Assembly (NCBI GenBank): GCA_900545275.1
Contig: UQYG01000008.1
Span: 1 to 64,000 of the forward strand
Direction of reading: 5' to 3'
From: an uncultured Sutterella sp.
Lineage (GTDB): Bacteria; Pseudomonadota; Gammaproteobacteria; Burkholderiales; Burkholderiaceae_F
Length of the DNA stretch: 64,000 bases
The position numbers were made by a program, and so were the translations under genes. Of this stretch, positions 50,222 to 59,252 are shown piece by piece (positions within the stretch are counted from its first letter, which is position 1; each line of letters starts with the position of its first letter). The notes beneath the pieces were generated by a model. That model ran no database searches. It saw nothing but the letters and a program-made list of their open reading frames with translations, and was not told where the DNA came from.

Positions 50222-53200
50222 ATGGCTCTCGATTCGATTTCGCCGCTTTTCTCCAAAAGTCCCTTTGCCTTTCAACCGGGCGACCGCTATGCGCTCTCCT
50301 TGCCGACGCTCGCAAGCGACGCCCTGGCCCTTGCCCAGACGGGGCTCGAAGCCAAGGCACAGAAAAAGCGCCTCGTCGTGATCTGCGCCGATGCGGCGGA
50401 CGTCTACCGCCTCTCGCAGGAAATCAACTGGTTTGCGCCGAGCCTCTCCGTCTCGAGCCTTCCCGACTGGGAGACGCTTCCCTACGACGTCCTGAGTCCC
50501 CAGGAAGACCTCGTTTCCGAACGTCTCGCCACGCTCTATCGCCTTTCGACCGAACGCTCGGAAGGCGACGTCGTGCTCGTCTCGGCCGTGACGGCGTCGC
50601 AACGCTTTGCGCCGGTCTCGTTCGTGGGCGGGAACACCTTCTTCTTCCGCACGGGCGACACGGTGAGCCTCACGTCCCTGAAGTCGAACCTCGTCAAGGC
50701 GGGCTACGCCAACGTGAAGGAAGTCTTGGCGGCAGGGGAATTCGCCGTGCGCGGCGAAATCGTCGACGTCTTTCCCATGGGAACGGACCGTCCCTTCCGA
50801 CTCGACTTCTTTGACGACGAAATCGAATCGATCCGCTGGTTCGACGTCGAGACGCAGCGCTCGATGGAAAAGGTGGACGAAATCCGTCTTCTGCCCGGTC
50901 ACGAATTCCCGGTGAACGAAGAGGCCCTCACGGCCTTCCGTCAGCGCTGGCGCGTGCGCTTCCCCGGAGATCCCAGCAAGTTCCTTCCATACAAGGACGC
51001 GGGAAACGGCATCCTATCTCCGGGCATCGAATACTATCAGCCGCTCTTTTTTGACGAAACGGCGACCTTTGCCGACTACCTGACGCCCGAAACGCGCGTG
51101 GTGTTCGTGGGAGACATTCAGAAGGCGTTGGAAGGCTTCCTTCGCGAAACGACGCAGCGCGCCCGCATTCTCGCGTCCGATCCCCTTCGTCCCGCGCTTG
51201 ATCCCAAGGAACTCTGGCTCACGCCCGAAGACTTCTTCACGTCGCTCGCTCCCTTTGCGCGCTTTACGATCCGCCGCGTCGAACAGGGTTCGGCCAAGGA
51301 CCTTCAGTGCGTCGCGATCGACCGCAAGAGCCAGAACCCCGTGAAAGCGTTGCTCGACTTCACGGAAACGAGCCGCGTGCGCGGCGAACGCGTTCTGCTA
51401 ATCGCCTCCTCCGTCGGCCGCCAGGGGACGATGTCGGACCTCTTCCGAGCGTCCGGACTCAACTTTTCCGAATTCGAGTCTTTAGACGACTTCCTCGCGT
51501 CCGACGCCCCCGTCGGGCTCGCGACGGGGCCGCTTTATCAGGGCACCCGCGTGGAGCACCCGAAAATTGCGCTTCTCACCGAAACGGAACTCTATGCGGC
51601 GAGTCCCCGCCGCACGCGGCTTCGCCGCCGCGCGCAGTCGACGAACGTCGAGATGCTCGTTCGCGACATCACCGAACTCAAGGTGGGCGACCCGGTCGTC
51701 CACTTGGAGCACGGGATCGGCCGCTATCTCGGACTCGAAAAGATGACGACGGACGAGGGAGAAGCCGAATTTCTGCAGTTGGAATACAAAAACGAAGCGA
51801 AGCTCTTCGTACCCATTGCGAATCTGCACTTGATTTCGCGCTACGGCGGCGCCGACCCCGAACACGCGCCGCTCCATACGCTCGGGCGAGGCGACTGGGA
51901 GAAGGCCAAGAAAAAAGCCGCGCAACAGGTGCGCGACACGGCGGCGGAACTGCTGCACCTCTACGCCCTGCGTCAGAGCCGTCCGGGTTTTGCCTTCAAG
52001 GTGTCGGCCTCCGACTACGAAGCGTTTGCCGAAGGCTTCGCCTTCGAGGAAACCCCCGATCAGGCCTCGGCCATCCGGGCCGTGCTCGAAGACATGACGT
52101 CGGGCCGTCCCATGGACCGGCTCGTGTGCGGCGACGTGGGCTTTGGAAAGACCGAAGTGGCACTTCGCGCGGCCTTCATGGCCGTGATGGGCGGCAAGCA
52201 GGTGGCCGTTCTCTGTCCCACGACGCTGCTTGCCGAACAGCACGCCCAGACCTTCAAGGACCGCTTCGCGCCCTGGCCCGTACGCGTCGCGGAACTCTCG
52301 CGCTTTCGCACCGGAAAGGAAACGACGCGCACGCTCGAAGGGATCGCCGAAGGCACGGTCGACATCGTGATCGGAACGCACAAGCTCTTGGGCGACAAGG
52401 TGTCTTTTGCGCGCCTCGGCCTCGTCGTGATCGACGAAGAACACCGCTTCGGCGTGCGGCAAAAGGAACAGTTGAAGAAACTTCGCGCCGAAGTCGACAT
52501 TCTGACGCTGACGGCCACGCCGATTCCTCGCACGCTCTCGATGAGTCTCGAAGGCATTCGGGATCTCTCCGTCATTGCGACGGCCCCCGAGCGGCGACTC
52601 TCGGTCAAAACCTTCGTGCAGCCCGAAGAGGACGGCCTCATCCGAGAAGCCGTGATCCGCGAACTGAAGCGCGGCGGTCAGGTGTACTTCCTTCACAACG
52701 AAGTGGAGACGATCGAAAACCGCCGCGAACATCTCGCGAAGCTCATCCCCGAAGCGCGCATCGCGGTCGCGCACGGACAGTTGAACGAGCGCGAGCTCGA
52801 GCGGATCATGCGCGAATTCTATCAGCAGCGCTACAACGTCCTTCTCTGCTCCACGATCATCGAGACGGGGATCGACGTTCCGAGCGCCAACACGATCCTG
52901 ATCGAGCGCGCCGACAAGTTCGGGCTCGCGCAGCTCCATCAGCTGCGGGGCCGCGTGGGACGCAGCTACCACCAGGCCTACGCCTACCTATTGACGCCTC
53001 CTTCGGGGGCGATCACGAAGCAGGCCGCCAAGCGTCTTGAAGCGATTCAGGCCTTGGAAGATCTCGGAAGCGGCTTCCACCTCGCGATGCACGACCTCGA
53101 AATCCGCGGTGCGGGCGAAGTGCTCGGCGAACACCAGTCGGGGGAAATTGCGGAAGTGGGGTTCGACCTCTACAACCGCATGCTGCAGAAGGCCGTGAAG

Positions 53201-53716
53201 GCCCTGAAGCGGGGCGAAACGCCCGACTTTGAGTCGCCGCTTGCGAGTACGACCGACATCAATCTCCACGCCCCGGCGCTCCTTCCCTCCGACTACGTTC
53301 CCGACGTCTCTTCGCGCCTGGGGTTCTACAAGGAACTCGCCAGCGCCGCCGAAGTCTACGACATTGAAAAAACGACGGAAGCCCTCGCCGACCGCTACGG
53401 GAAGCTCCCCGACGCCGCCAAGCGCCTTGCGGACGTACACAAGCTTCGCCTTCGCTGCGAAGCCTTGGGCGTTCGCAAGATCGACGCCGCCGACTCGGCG
53501 ACGATCTTCGTTTTCGACGAAAAACCCAAAATCGAACCGATGGCGCTCATCACGCTTTTGCAGACGCGAAAGAACGCCCGCATGATCGGACCCACGCGGC
53601 TTCGGGTCGATCAGGCGGCGGAGCGCCCCGAAGACCGTCTGCGGCTCGTGCGCGAACTTCTCGACACGTTGTCGCTCTCCGAAGAGGAAGCCCGCGCGGT
53701 GCAGCGCAAACGCTGA
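50222..53716 (+). CDS. mfd: transcription-repair coupling factor
   Basis: This 1164-residue protein pushes RNA polymerase off DNA lesions and recruits UvrA. It has the UvrB-homology region at the N-terminus, the RNA-polymerase-interacting CarD-like domain (about 480-550, KVGDPVVHLEHGIGRYLG), the RecG-like helicase with Walker A GDVGFGKTEVAL (about 637-648) and DEEH box IDEEHRFGVRQKEQ, the helicase C-terminal part (ETGIDVPSANTILIERADKF) and the TRCF C-terminal autoinhibitory domain. The length is normal. The ATG at 50222 is used; a TTG twelve bases earlier is less likely. It is followed by two hairpins. Confidence 0.98.
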   Translation: MALDSISPLFSKSPFAFQPGDRYALSLPTLASDALALAQTGLEAKAQKKRLVVICADAADVYRLSQEINWFAPSLSVSSLPDWETLPYDVLSPQEDLVSERLATLYRLSTERSEGDVVLVSAVTASQRFAPVSFVGGNTFFFRTGDTVSLTSLKSNLVKAGYANVKEVLAAGEFAVRGEIVDVFPMGTDRPFRLDFFDDEIESIRWFDVETQRSMEKVDEIRLLPGHEFPVNEEALTAFRQRWRVRFPGDPSKFLPYKDAGNGILSPGIEYYQPLFFDETATFADYLTPETRVVFVGDIQKALEGFLRETTQRARILASDPLRPALDPKELWLTPEDFFTSLAPFARFTIRRVEQGSAKDLQCVAIDRKSQNPVKALLDFTETSRVRGERVLLIASSVGRQGTMSDLFRASGLNFSEFESLDDFLASDAPVGLATGPLYQGTRVEHPKIALLTETELYAASPRRTRLRRRAQSTNVEMLVRDITELKVGDPVVHLEHGIGRYLGLEKMTTDEGEAEFLQLEYKNEAKLFVPIANLHLISRYGGADPEHAPLHTLGRGDWEKAKKKAAQQVRDTAAELLHLYALRQSRPGFAFKVSASDYEAFAEGFAFEETPDQASAIRAVLEDMTSGRPMDRLVCGDVGFGKTEVALRAAFMAVMGGKQVAVLCPTTLLAEQHAQTFKDRFAPWPVRVAELSRFRTGKETTRTLEGIAEGTVDIVIGTHKLLGDKVSFARLGLVVIDEEHRFGVRQKEQLKKLRAEVDILTLTATPIPRTLSMSLEGIRDLSVIATAPERRLSVKTFVQPEEDGLIREAVIRELKRGGQVYFLHNEVETIENRREHLAKLIPEARIAVAHGQLNERELERIMREFYQQRYNVLLCSTIIETGIDVPSANTILIERADKFGLAQLHQLRGRVGRSYHQAYAYLLTPPSGAITKQAAKRLEAIQALEDLGSGFHLAMHDLEIRGAGEVLGEHQSGEIAEVGFDLYNRMLQKAVKALKRGETPDFESPLASTTDINLHAPALLPSDYVPDVSSRLGFYKELASAAEVYDIEKTTEALADRYGKLPDAAKRLADVHKLRLRCEALGVRKIDAADSATIFVFDEKPKIEPMALITLLQTRKNARMIGPTRLRVDQAAERPEDRLRLVRELLDTLSLSEEEARAVQRKR

Positions 53717-53731
53717 CGACAGCCGGATACG

Positions 53732-53787
53732 TGAAGGGCGGCCGCAAGGCCGCCCTTCATCGTCGGGGCCGCGGAAAACCGCGGCCC
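53732..53787. terminator. two strong hairpins between mfd and the DUF362 gene
   Basis: TGAAGGGCGGCC (53732-53743), GCAA loop and GGCCGCCCTTCA (53748-53759) are exact inverses; GGGCCGCGG (53766-53774), AAAA and CCGCGGCCC (53779-53787) form a second. They separate convergent genes. Neither is followed by a T run. Confidence 0.7.
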
Positions 53788-53807
53788 TGCGGGAACGAGA
53801 ACCCGAA

Positions 53808-54785
53808 TCAGTCGATTTCGATCAGTTCATAGTTCGCGGCGCCCATGCCGAGCTCGCGCATGTAGGTGAGCTGATGGAGCCCGTGGCGCGATTCCATGCG
53901 CTCGACGAGGTCATGGTTGTGCGTCTGCGAATAGACGAGGTCGACCGACGCCTGATCGACGGCGAGAATGTCGGTCGAGGCGACGATGCCGATGTCGGGA
54001 ATCGTCGGTTCCGCGGCGGCGAGGCCCGCACAGTCGCAGTCCACCGACATGCGGCGCATCACGTTGATGAAGCAGATGCGCTTGCCGAAGTGGTCGCACG
54101 TCGCCTTGGCGGATTCCGACATGGTTTCCATGAGGAGCTCCTTGCCCGGCCACTGATCCCAGGGCTTCGAAACATCGTCGATCGCGTGGACCTGCTGCTT
54201 GCCGATCTTCCCGTCGGCGCAGCCGATGGCGATGTTCTTCATGGAACCGCCGAAGCCGCCCATCGCATGCCCCTTGAAGTGCGTCAAAACGACCATGGAG
54301 TCGTAGTTGCGGATGTTCTTGCCCATCGACACGGCCTTGAAATGCTTGCCGCCCTTCACGGGAAGCATCGTCGTGCCTTCGGCGTCCATGATGTCGACCG
54401 GACAGAAGGTCCAGCCGTTCACCTTGAGCGTTTCCAGGTGCTTTTCCGTCGTGTCGCGGTCGCCCACGTAGAGCGTGTTCGTCTCGACGATCGTACTTTC
54501 CGGAATGTCCTTCTGGAAGGCTTCGACCATGTCGCGCGGCAGAATGTTCGGGCCGTGCCGTTCGCCCGTGTGGAGCTTGATCGCGACCTTCCCGACGATT
54601 TCGCCGTTCACGAGCGCGTAGAGCTTTTTGAGGTGTTCGGCGTCGATCTTGCGCGTGAAGTAGACCTTCGCCTTTTCGCCGCAGAAGTCGGGACCGACGC
54701 GGCGGCAGCCCACGACCGGGGCCTGCGGGAATTCGCCGTCGGCGGGTTGGACGGCGCAATGGTCTTCGTGGCAACAGCAGGACAT
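53808..54785 (-). CDS. DUF362-family protein
   Basis: This 325-residue protein has the DUF362 pattern HFKGHAMGGFGGSMKNIAIG in the middle and a CDC motif (VDCDCAGL) in the C-terminal third. The N-terminus is unusual, with MSCCCHEDHC, a Cys/His cluster that could bind metal. The family is common in anaerobes and is thought to have to do with iron-sulphur or redox processes, but no reaction is established. The ATG at 54785 follows AAGGAG; an upstream in-frame start is not needed. It appears as a one-gene unit, 156 bp before the YczE-like gene in reading direction. Confidence 0.85.
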   Translation of the reverse strand: MSCCCHEDHCAVQPADGEFPQAPVVGCRRVGPDFCGEKAKVYFTRKIDAEHLKKLYALVNGEIVGKVAIKLHTGERHGPNILPRDMVEAFQKDIPESTIVETNTLYVGDRDTTEKHLETLKVNGWTFCPVDIMDAEGTTMLPVKGGKHFKAVSMGKNIRNYDSMVVLTHFKGHAMGGFGGSMKNIAIGCADGKIGKQQVHAIDDVSKPWDQWPGKELLMETMSESAKATCDHFGKRICFINVMRRMSVDCDCAGLAAAEPTIPDIGIVASTDILAVDQASVDLVYSQTHNHDLVERMESRHGLHQLTYMRELGMGAANYELIEID

Positions 54786-54941
54786 GTTCTTTTCTCCTTT
54801 CATGTGCACATGCGCCTCTTCCGTTCGAAAGAGACTTTCTCAACGTTTCAGTATGCACCCGAATGGGCGGGCAAACCATGCGGATTCTTGCCGAGACTTG
54901 CCCGATCCCATCGAAAAGCGCTCGAACACGGAATGCGTTCC

Positions 54942-55646
54942 TCAGGTCTGCGGCCCGGTTTTCTCGGCTCCGGTCGAATCGGTTCCGTCCTTCTTCGCCT
55001 CGGACTTGGCGCCCCATTTCGTCCGAAGCGCCGCGATCCCCTTGATGAGAAAACCGACGAGAAAGGCGGAGACGACCGTCCCCTCGCGCACCCCGGCGAC
55101 GTGTCCGAGACAGACGAAGCCGAGCACCGCCGCAAGGAGCACGAGCGTCACGTCGTTCCATACCTTGACGGTGCCGAAGCTCTTTCGGAGAACCACCGAG
55201 AAGGCGAGAACCATTCCTTCGCCCGGCTGCACGATCGTTTTGGAGGCAACCTGCCAGTAGATCCCGAAGGCGAGAAAAAGGTTTCCGAGAAGCCCCCAGA
55301 GAAAGCGCACCGCATAAGGGTCGTCCCCGATCCAGGCGGTCCAGCCCATGTGCAGGTCGATGAACCAGCTGAAGACCGAGACGATCGGAATCTGAAAGAA
55401 GCTCGAATAGTGAAAGCGGGAGCGAAGGAGCGCCCACTGCACCAAAACGAAGAGAATGTTCACGGCGAAGGTCGCTTCGCCGAAGGTGAGCCCCGTGATT
55501 TCGCCGACCGTGAAGGGAACCGTGCTGATCGGCGTCGTGCCGAGCCCCGCGCGCGTGATGAAGACGATGCCCGCCGTTGCGACGAGCATCCCCCAGACGA
55601 GCAGGAGCCAGCGGCCGGCGAGTCCCCAAAAGGAGGGGCCCCTCAT
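54942..55646 (-). CDS. YczE/YyaS-family membrane protein
   Basis: This 234-residue protein has about six hydrophobic helices and the N-terminal ITRAGLGTTPISTVP-like segment typical of the YczE/YyaS/YitT group of inner-membrane proteins of unknown function. The tail is charged and cytoplasmic. Its start overlaps the yceD stop (TGATG, or GTG three bases earlier), so it is coupled to yceD. This neighbour is unexpected, because rpmF normally follows yceD. Confidence 0.8.
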   Translation of the reverse strand: MRGPSFWGLAGRWLLLVWGMLVATAGIVFITRAGLGTTPISTVPFTVGEITGLTFGEATFAVNILFVLVQWALLRSRFHYSSFFQIPIVSVFSWFIDLHMGWTAWIGDDPYAVRFLWGLLGNLFLAFGIYWQVASKTIVQPGEGMVLAFSVVLRKSFGTVKVWNDVTLVLLAAVLGFVCLGHVAGVREGTVVSAFLVGFLIKGIAALRTKWGAKSEAKKDGTDSTGAEKTGPQT

Positions 55647-56152
55647 CACGACGCCTTCTTGAGCGAGGCGAGCGCGGCAAACGGGTTCGGGCGCTTTTCG
55701 GCTTCCGTTTCCGGAGTCCTGTCTTCGTAGTCCGCTTCGTCGTCGCAGTCTTCGTGCGCGATGTTCGGAATCGAAAGGATGAGTTCTTCTTCAAGGAGCG
55801 CCGCGATAGAGAGCTTCTTCGACCCCACCACCACGTCGACGCCGGGTTCGTCCTCGTCGATCGGCAGGCGGTCGGCTTCGGCCTCGGACTTCACGAAGGC
55901 GAAGGTGATCTCGATGTCGTCTTCGTAGGGCACGGGTTCGAGGCAGTGGGGACAGGGCACCGCCGCCTCAACGTGAATTTTGGCGTGAAGCCCCGGAAGG
56001 TTCATCACCTTCGGCACGCCCGTCAGTTCATAGCGCACCGTGACGGGCGCTTCCGCGAGAAACGAGCGGAAGTTGGCGAGGTCTTCGGCGGGGAGTTCGC
56101 CCGAAAGATGTTCGGCCCGACGGGCAAATTCAAATGCGTCCAAAACGTCCAT
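55646..56152 (-). CDS. yceD: 23S rRNA accumulation protein YceD (DUF177)
   Basis: This 168-residue protein has the DUF177 features: an N-terminal region with FRSFLAEAPVTVRYELTG, the cysteine pair in VPCPHCLEPV and the C-terminal motif LILSIPNIAHEDC. YceD is needed for normal 23S rRNA levels and for ribosomal protein L32 function in E. coli and plants. The usual downstream rpmF-plsX-fabH genes are missing; a YczE-like gene follows. The ATG at 56152 lies behind AAGGA. It is divergent from the MFS gene. Confidence 0.88.
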   Translation of the reverse strand: MDVLDAFEFARRAEHLSGELPAEDLANFRSFLAEAPVTVRYELTGVPKVMNLPGLHAKIHVEAAVPCPHCLEPVPYEDDIEITFAFVKSEAEADRLPIDEDEPGVDVVVGSKKLSIAALLEEELILSIPNIAHEDCDDEADYEDRTPETEAEKRPNPFAALASLKKAS

Positions 56153-56292
56153 GAGTGTTTTCCTTGCTTTTTTAGATAGGTGCTCATGATACACCGCAGA
56201 GCCCGTCCTTCCGTTTCGGGCCGCCCTTTTTGGTCCGGGGAAATTTCCGCGGACAAGCTACAATGGAGATCCTTTCGTTTCGGCTTTGTCGT

Positions 56293-57462
56293 ATGAAGTC
56301 CCTCACGTACGCGCAGGCGCGTCTCGCCGCGTTTCTCTTCTTTTCCGCCTCGGGCCTTGCCTACGGGCTCTTCACCGCCCGCATTCCGTCGCTTAAGGAA
56401 CAGACGGGGGCCGCGTCCGACGAACTCGGGCTCGTCCTCTTCGCGCTCGGGGCCGCCTCCGTGATCGGCCTCTCCGGCGCCGCGCACCTCGTGCGGCGCT
56501 TCGGCGTGAAGGCCGTGAGCATGGCGGGCTGCGTCATCTTCTTCCTCGGTCTTCTCGTCGCGGGTCTGGCCCGGCAGGTGTCCGTCCTCGCTGTCGCCAC
56601 GGCGCTCGTGGGCCTGGGTTTCGGACTTCTCGACGTTGCGGTGAACGTGGCGGGAATCGAAGTCGAGCGCCGCTGGAAAAAGGCCTCGATGAACGTCATT
56701 CACGCGGGCTACAACGTGGGCGTCGTCGCGGGCTCGATTTCCGCCGCGCTTTTTACGGGTTTCGCCGTCGCGCCGCTCTGGAATTTCATGCTCCCGGCCG
56801 TCCTTCTCCTTCTGGTGCTCCTTCGCGCGCAGCATTGCCTTCCCGTCCCCGAAGAACTGCAGCGGCAATCCGTGGAAAAATCCGATACCAAACACCGCGT
56901 GACGGGCTTCGTCGTATTCTGCGGCGTGTTGTCGTCGGCCACCTACGTGACCGAAGGCGCCGCGGCCGAATGGGGAAGCCTTTTTCTGCACCAGGTCCAG
57001 GGCGCGCCCGAATCCATGGCGGCGCTCTGTTACGGCGTCTTCGGCAGCTGCGCGCTCGCCTGCCGACTCATCGCCGACCGTCTGCGCGCCGCCTACGGCG
57101 ACGTCAACGTCTTTCTCACGGGCGCCGTCATCGCGCTCTGCGGCATGACGATCGTTCTCTTTGCGCCTCACTGGACCGTGTCGCTTGCGGGCTATGCCGT
57201 CTTCGGGACGGGTCTCGCGCCGGTCGTGCCGATTCTTTTTGCGCTCGCCGGGCGCTTCGGCGGCATGCCGCTCGAGCGCGCCACGTCGGTCGTGGCGCTC
57301 TTTGCCTACGGCGGCCTTCTCTTCTTTCCGCCCTTCTTCGGTTTTCTCGCCGAACACTGGGGACTCCTTCGCTCGCTCTCCGTCACGCTCCTCCTTCTCA
57401 CGGGGCTCCTTGCGGGCGGCATCGTTCTGAAGCGGGGCGACAAGCGTCGCCGCGGAGTTTGA
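56293..57462 (+). CDS. major facilitator superfamily transporter (YbjJ-like)
   Basis: This 389-residue inner-membrane carrier has 12 hydrophobic helices and the typical gap in the middle (charged loop about residues 196-210). GLAYGLFTARIPSLKEQ near the N-terminus matches the YbjJ-like subgroup, whose substrate is not known. The ATG at 56293 is chosen because helix 1 begins shortly after it; earlier in-frame starts add a basic peptide overlapping a likely promoter (TACAAT at about 56259). It is transcribed alone. Confidence 0.85.
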   Translation: MKSLTYAQARLAAFLFFSASGLAYGLFTARIPSLKEQTGAASDELGLVLFALGAASVIGLSGAAHLVRRFGVKAVSMAGCVIFFLGLLVAGLARQVSVLAVATALVGLGFGLLDVAVNVAGIEVERRWKKASMNVIHAGYNVGVVAGSISAALFTGFAVAPLWNFMLPAVLLLLVLLRAQHCLPVPEELQRQSVEKSDTKHRVTGFVVFCGVLSSATYVTEGAAAEWGSLFLHQVQGAPESMAALCYGVFGSCALACRLIADRLRAAYGDVNVFLTGAVIALCGMTIVLFAPHWTVSLAGYAVFGTGLAPVVPILFALAGRFGGMPLERATSVVALFAYGGLLFFPPFFGFLAEHWGLLRSLSVTLLLLTGLLAGGIVLKRGDKRRRGV

Positions 57463-57559
57463 GAGGCGCCTGCGGAGCGGGCGCAATCCCGTCCCCCGAC
57501 GCGCCCCCTCTCCCATTCGGTAGAATGATTCCACCCTTTTTCCTCTAGAGATTTCCATC

Positions 57560-58147
57560 ATGCCTACGCTCATTCTCGCCTCGAGCTCGCGCTACCGCCG
57601 CGAACTTCTTGATCGCCTCGGTCTTCCCTACGAAGCCGTGAGTCCCGACATCGACGAATCGCCCCTCCCGGGCGAAACGCCCCGTCAGACGGCCTTTCGC
57701 CTCGCCGAAGAAAAGGCCCGCGCCGTACAGGCGATGTACCCGGGTTCGATCGTGATCGGCTCCGACCAGGTGGCCGACCTCAAGGGCGAAAAACTCGGCA
57801 AGCCCCACACGCGCGAACGCTCGATCGCACAGCTCGAAGCCATGCAGGGCGAAACCGTCACCTTCTATACGGCGCTCTGCGTCCTCGCCGCCGACGGCAA
57901 GGCCCTGAAGGAAGAATCGCTCACCGTCGTAAAGATGCGTCCTCTCTCGCGCGAAACGATCGAGGCCTATGTCGACCGCGAACAGCCCTTTGATTGTGCG
58001 GGTTCGGCGAAGATCGAAAAACTCGGCATCGCCCTGATGGAAAGCGTCACCTCGGACGACCCGACCTCGCTCATCGGCCTTCCCCTCATGAAGCTCACGA
58101 CGATGCTCGGACGTGCCGGCCTTCCCGTTCTTCCCGGACTCGAATAA
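57560..58147 (+). CDS. Maf-family nucleotide pyrophosphatase (YceF type)
   Basis: This 195-residue protein has LILASSSRYRRELLDRLG, SPDIDESPLPGETP and IVIGSDQVADLKGEKLGKP, the Maf/HAM1-like signature, and the C-terminal SDDPTSLIGLPLMKL. The YceF subgroup hydrolyses m7GTP and similar modified nucleotides to monophosphates (house-cleaning). The promoter element TAGAAT lies at 57521-57526. The gene stands upstream of an RsmI-like methylase, with 232 bp between them in which I find no gene. Confidence 0.92.
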   Translation: MPTLILASSSRYRRELLDRLGLPYEAVSPDIDESPLPGETPRQTAFRLAEEKARAVQAMYPGSIVIGSDQVADLKGEKLGKPHTRERSIAQLEAMQGETVTFYTALCVLAADGKALKEESLTVVKMRPLSRETIEAYVDREQPFDCAGSAKIEKLGIALMESVTSDDPTSLIGLPLMKLTTMLGRAGLPVLPGLE

Positions 58148-58379
58148 GGCGACCTCGTCAACAACCGTAAAACGGCCTTCTGATTGGCCGCCGCACTTCG
58201 GGATACTTCGACATTCGAACGTTGGACGGAGAGCGAATTTCTGCGGGCGTCAGCTGCAAGAAACTGCGTTCTTGGAAAAACGTCGAACCTATTTGATTGA
58301 ACTCAGACGTAACTGACCATACAGGGAGCGGCGCTTCCTCCCCTGCATGAATGCAGAGGTTTCCGCGCCGAAATTATCT

Positions 58380-59252
58380 ATGACGGGAACGCTTTATCTC
58401 CTTCCCACGGTGATCAGCGGGGAAACGCTTGCTTCGGTCATTCCGGCCGAGGTGCGCGACAAAGCCCGCCGAATCGACCACTTTCTCGTCGAAGCCGCCA
58501 AGACGGCGCGCCACTACCTGAAGGACCTCGGGCACCCGAAGCCCATCGCCTCGCTTTCGATCGTCGAGATCGGGCACGAGCCCGATCCCGCGAAGATCGA
58601 CGCGTGGCTCGCGCCTCTTCGAGAGGGCTTCGACATGGCGATCGTGAGCGAATCGGGCTGTCCCGGCGTCGCCGACCCGGGCGCACAGATCGTCGCTCGC
58701 GTGCAGGCCGAAGGCGGCCGCGTCGTGCCGCTCGTCGGGCCGTCGTCCCTTCTTCTCACCCTGATGGCAAGCGGGCTTGACGGACAGCACTTCCGCTTCA
58801 CGGGCTACCTTCCCATCGCCGACGCAGAGCGTCGCGGGGCACTCCTTGCGCTCGAGCGCGAATCCGCCCGGGGCGAGACGATTCTCTTCATTGAGACGCC
58901 CTACCGCAACCGCACGATGCTCGAGAGCCTCCTTGAAGTCCTTCGTCCCGACACGCGCCTCTGCGTCGCGCAGGACGTGACGGGAAAAAACGAATCGATC
59001 CGCACGAAGACGATCGCGGCCTGGAAGGCTGCATCCGAAGAAGAGCGCGAACTTCTCAAGATTCCTACCGTATTTGCCTTCCTTGCGGCCCCGCAACGTA
59101 TGCCGGCGAAGGAGAAATCCGCACTCCGTCCTTCCGCCGCGACACCGCATGGTGAGAGAATGGGAGAAGACTTCCGCCCCCGAAAGGGCGGACACGGTCG
59201 GGGCCGCTCCCCTCGGAGCGGCGCCCACTGCAAAGGCAAAACAGGACGGTAA
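58380..59252 (+). CDS. RsmI-like tetrapyrrole-methylase-fold SAM methyltransferase
   Basis: This 290-residue protein has the fold of RsmI/CobA-type methyltransferases: GTLYLLPTVISGETL at the start, IVSESGCPGVADPGAQIV, PLVGPSSLLLTLMASGL and ILFIETPYRNRTMLESL. It belongs to the shorter RsmI-like group of unknown RNA or small-molecule target. The ATG at 58380 fits the family start; the ATG at 58347 is possible. Neither has a ribosome site. The last 45 residues are a basic Gly/Arg-rich tail (KGGHGRGRSPRSGAHCKG), not part of the fold, whose DNA contains two hairpins (59174-59191 and 59203-59222). The TAA touches the ATG of the next gene. Confidence 0.8.
   Translation: MTGTLYLLPTVISGETLASVIPAEVRDKARRIDHFLVEAAKTARHYLKDLGHPKPIASLSIVEIGHEPDPAKIDAWLAPLREGFDMAIVSESGCPGVADPGAQIVARVQAEGGRVVPLVGPSSLLLTLMASGLDGQHFRFTGYLPIADAERRGALLALERESARGETILFIETPYRNRTMLESLLEVLRPDTRLCVAQDVTGKNESIRTKTIAAWKAASEEERELLKIPTVFAFLAAPQRMPAKEKSALRPSAATPHGERMGEDFRPRKGGHGRGRSPRSGAHCKGKTGR

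Noticed and set aside
58148..58379. Small RNA gene (6S-like) between maf and the methylase gene
   Set aside because: No long central-bubble fold, promoter or terminator could be made out by eye, so it is not reported as a feature.
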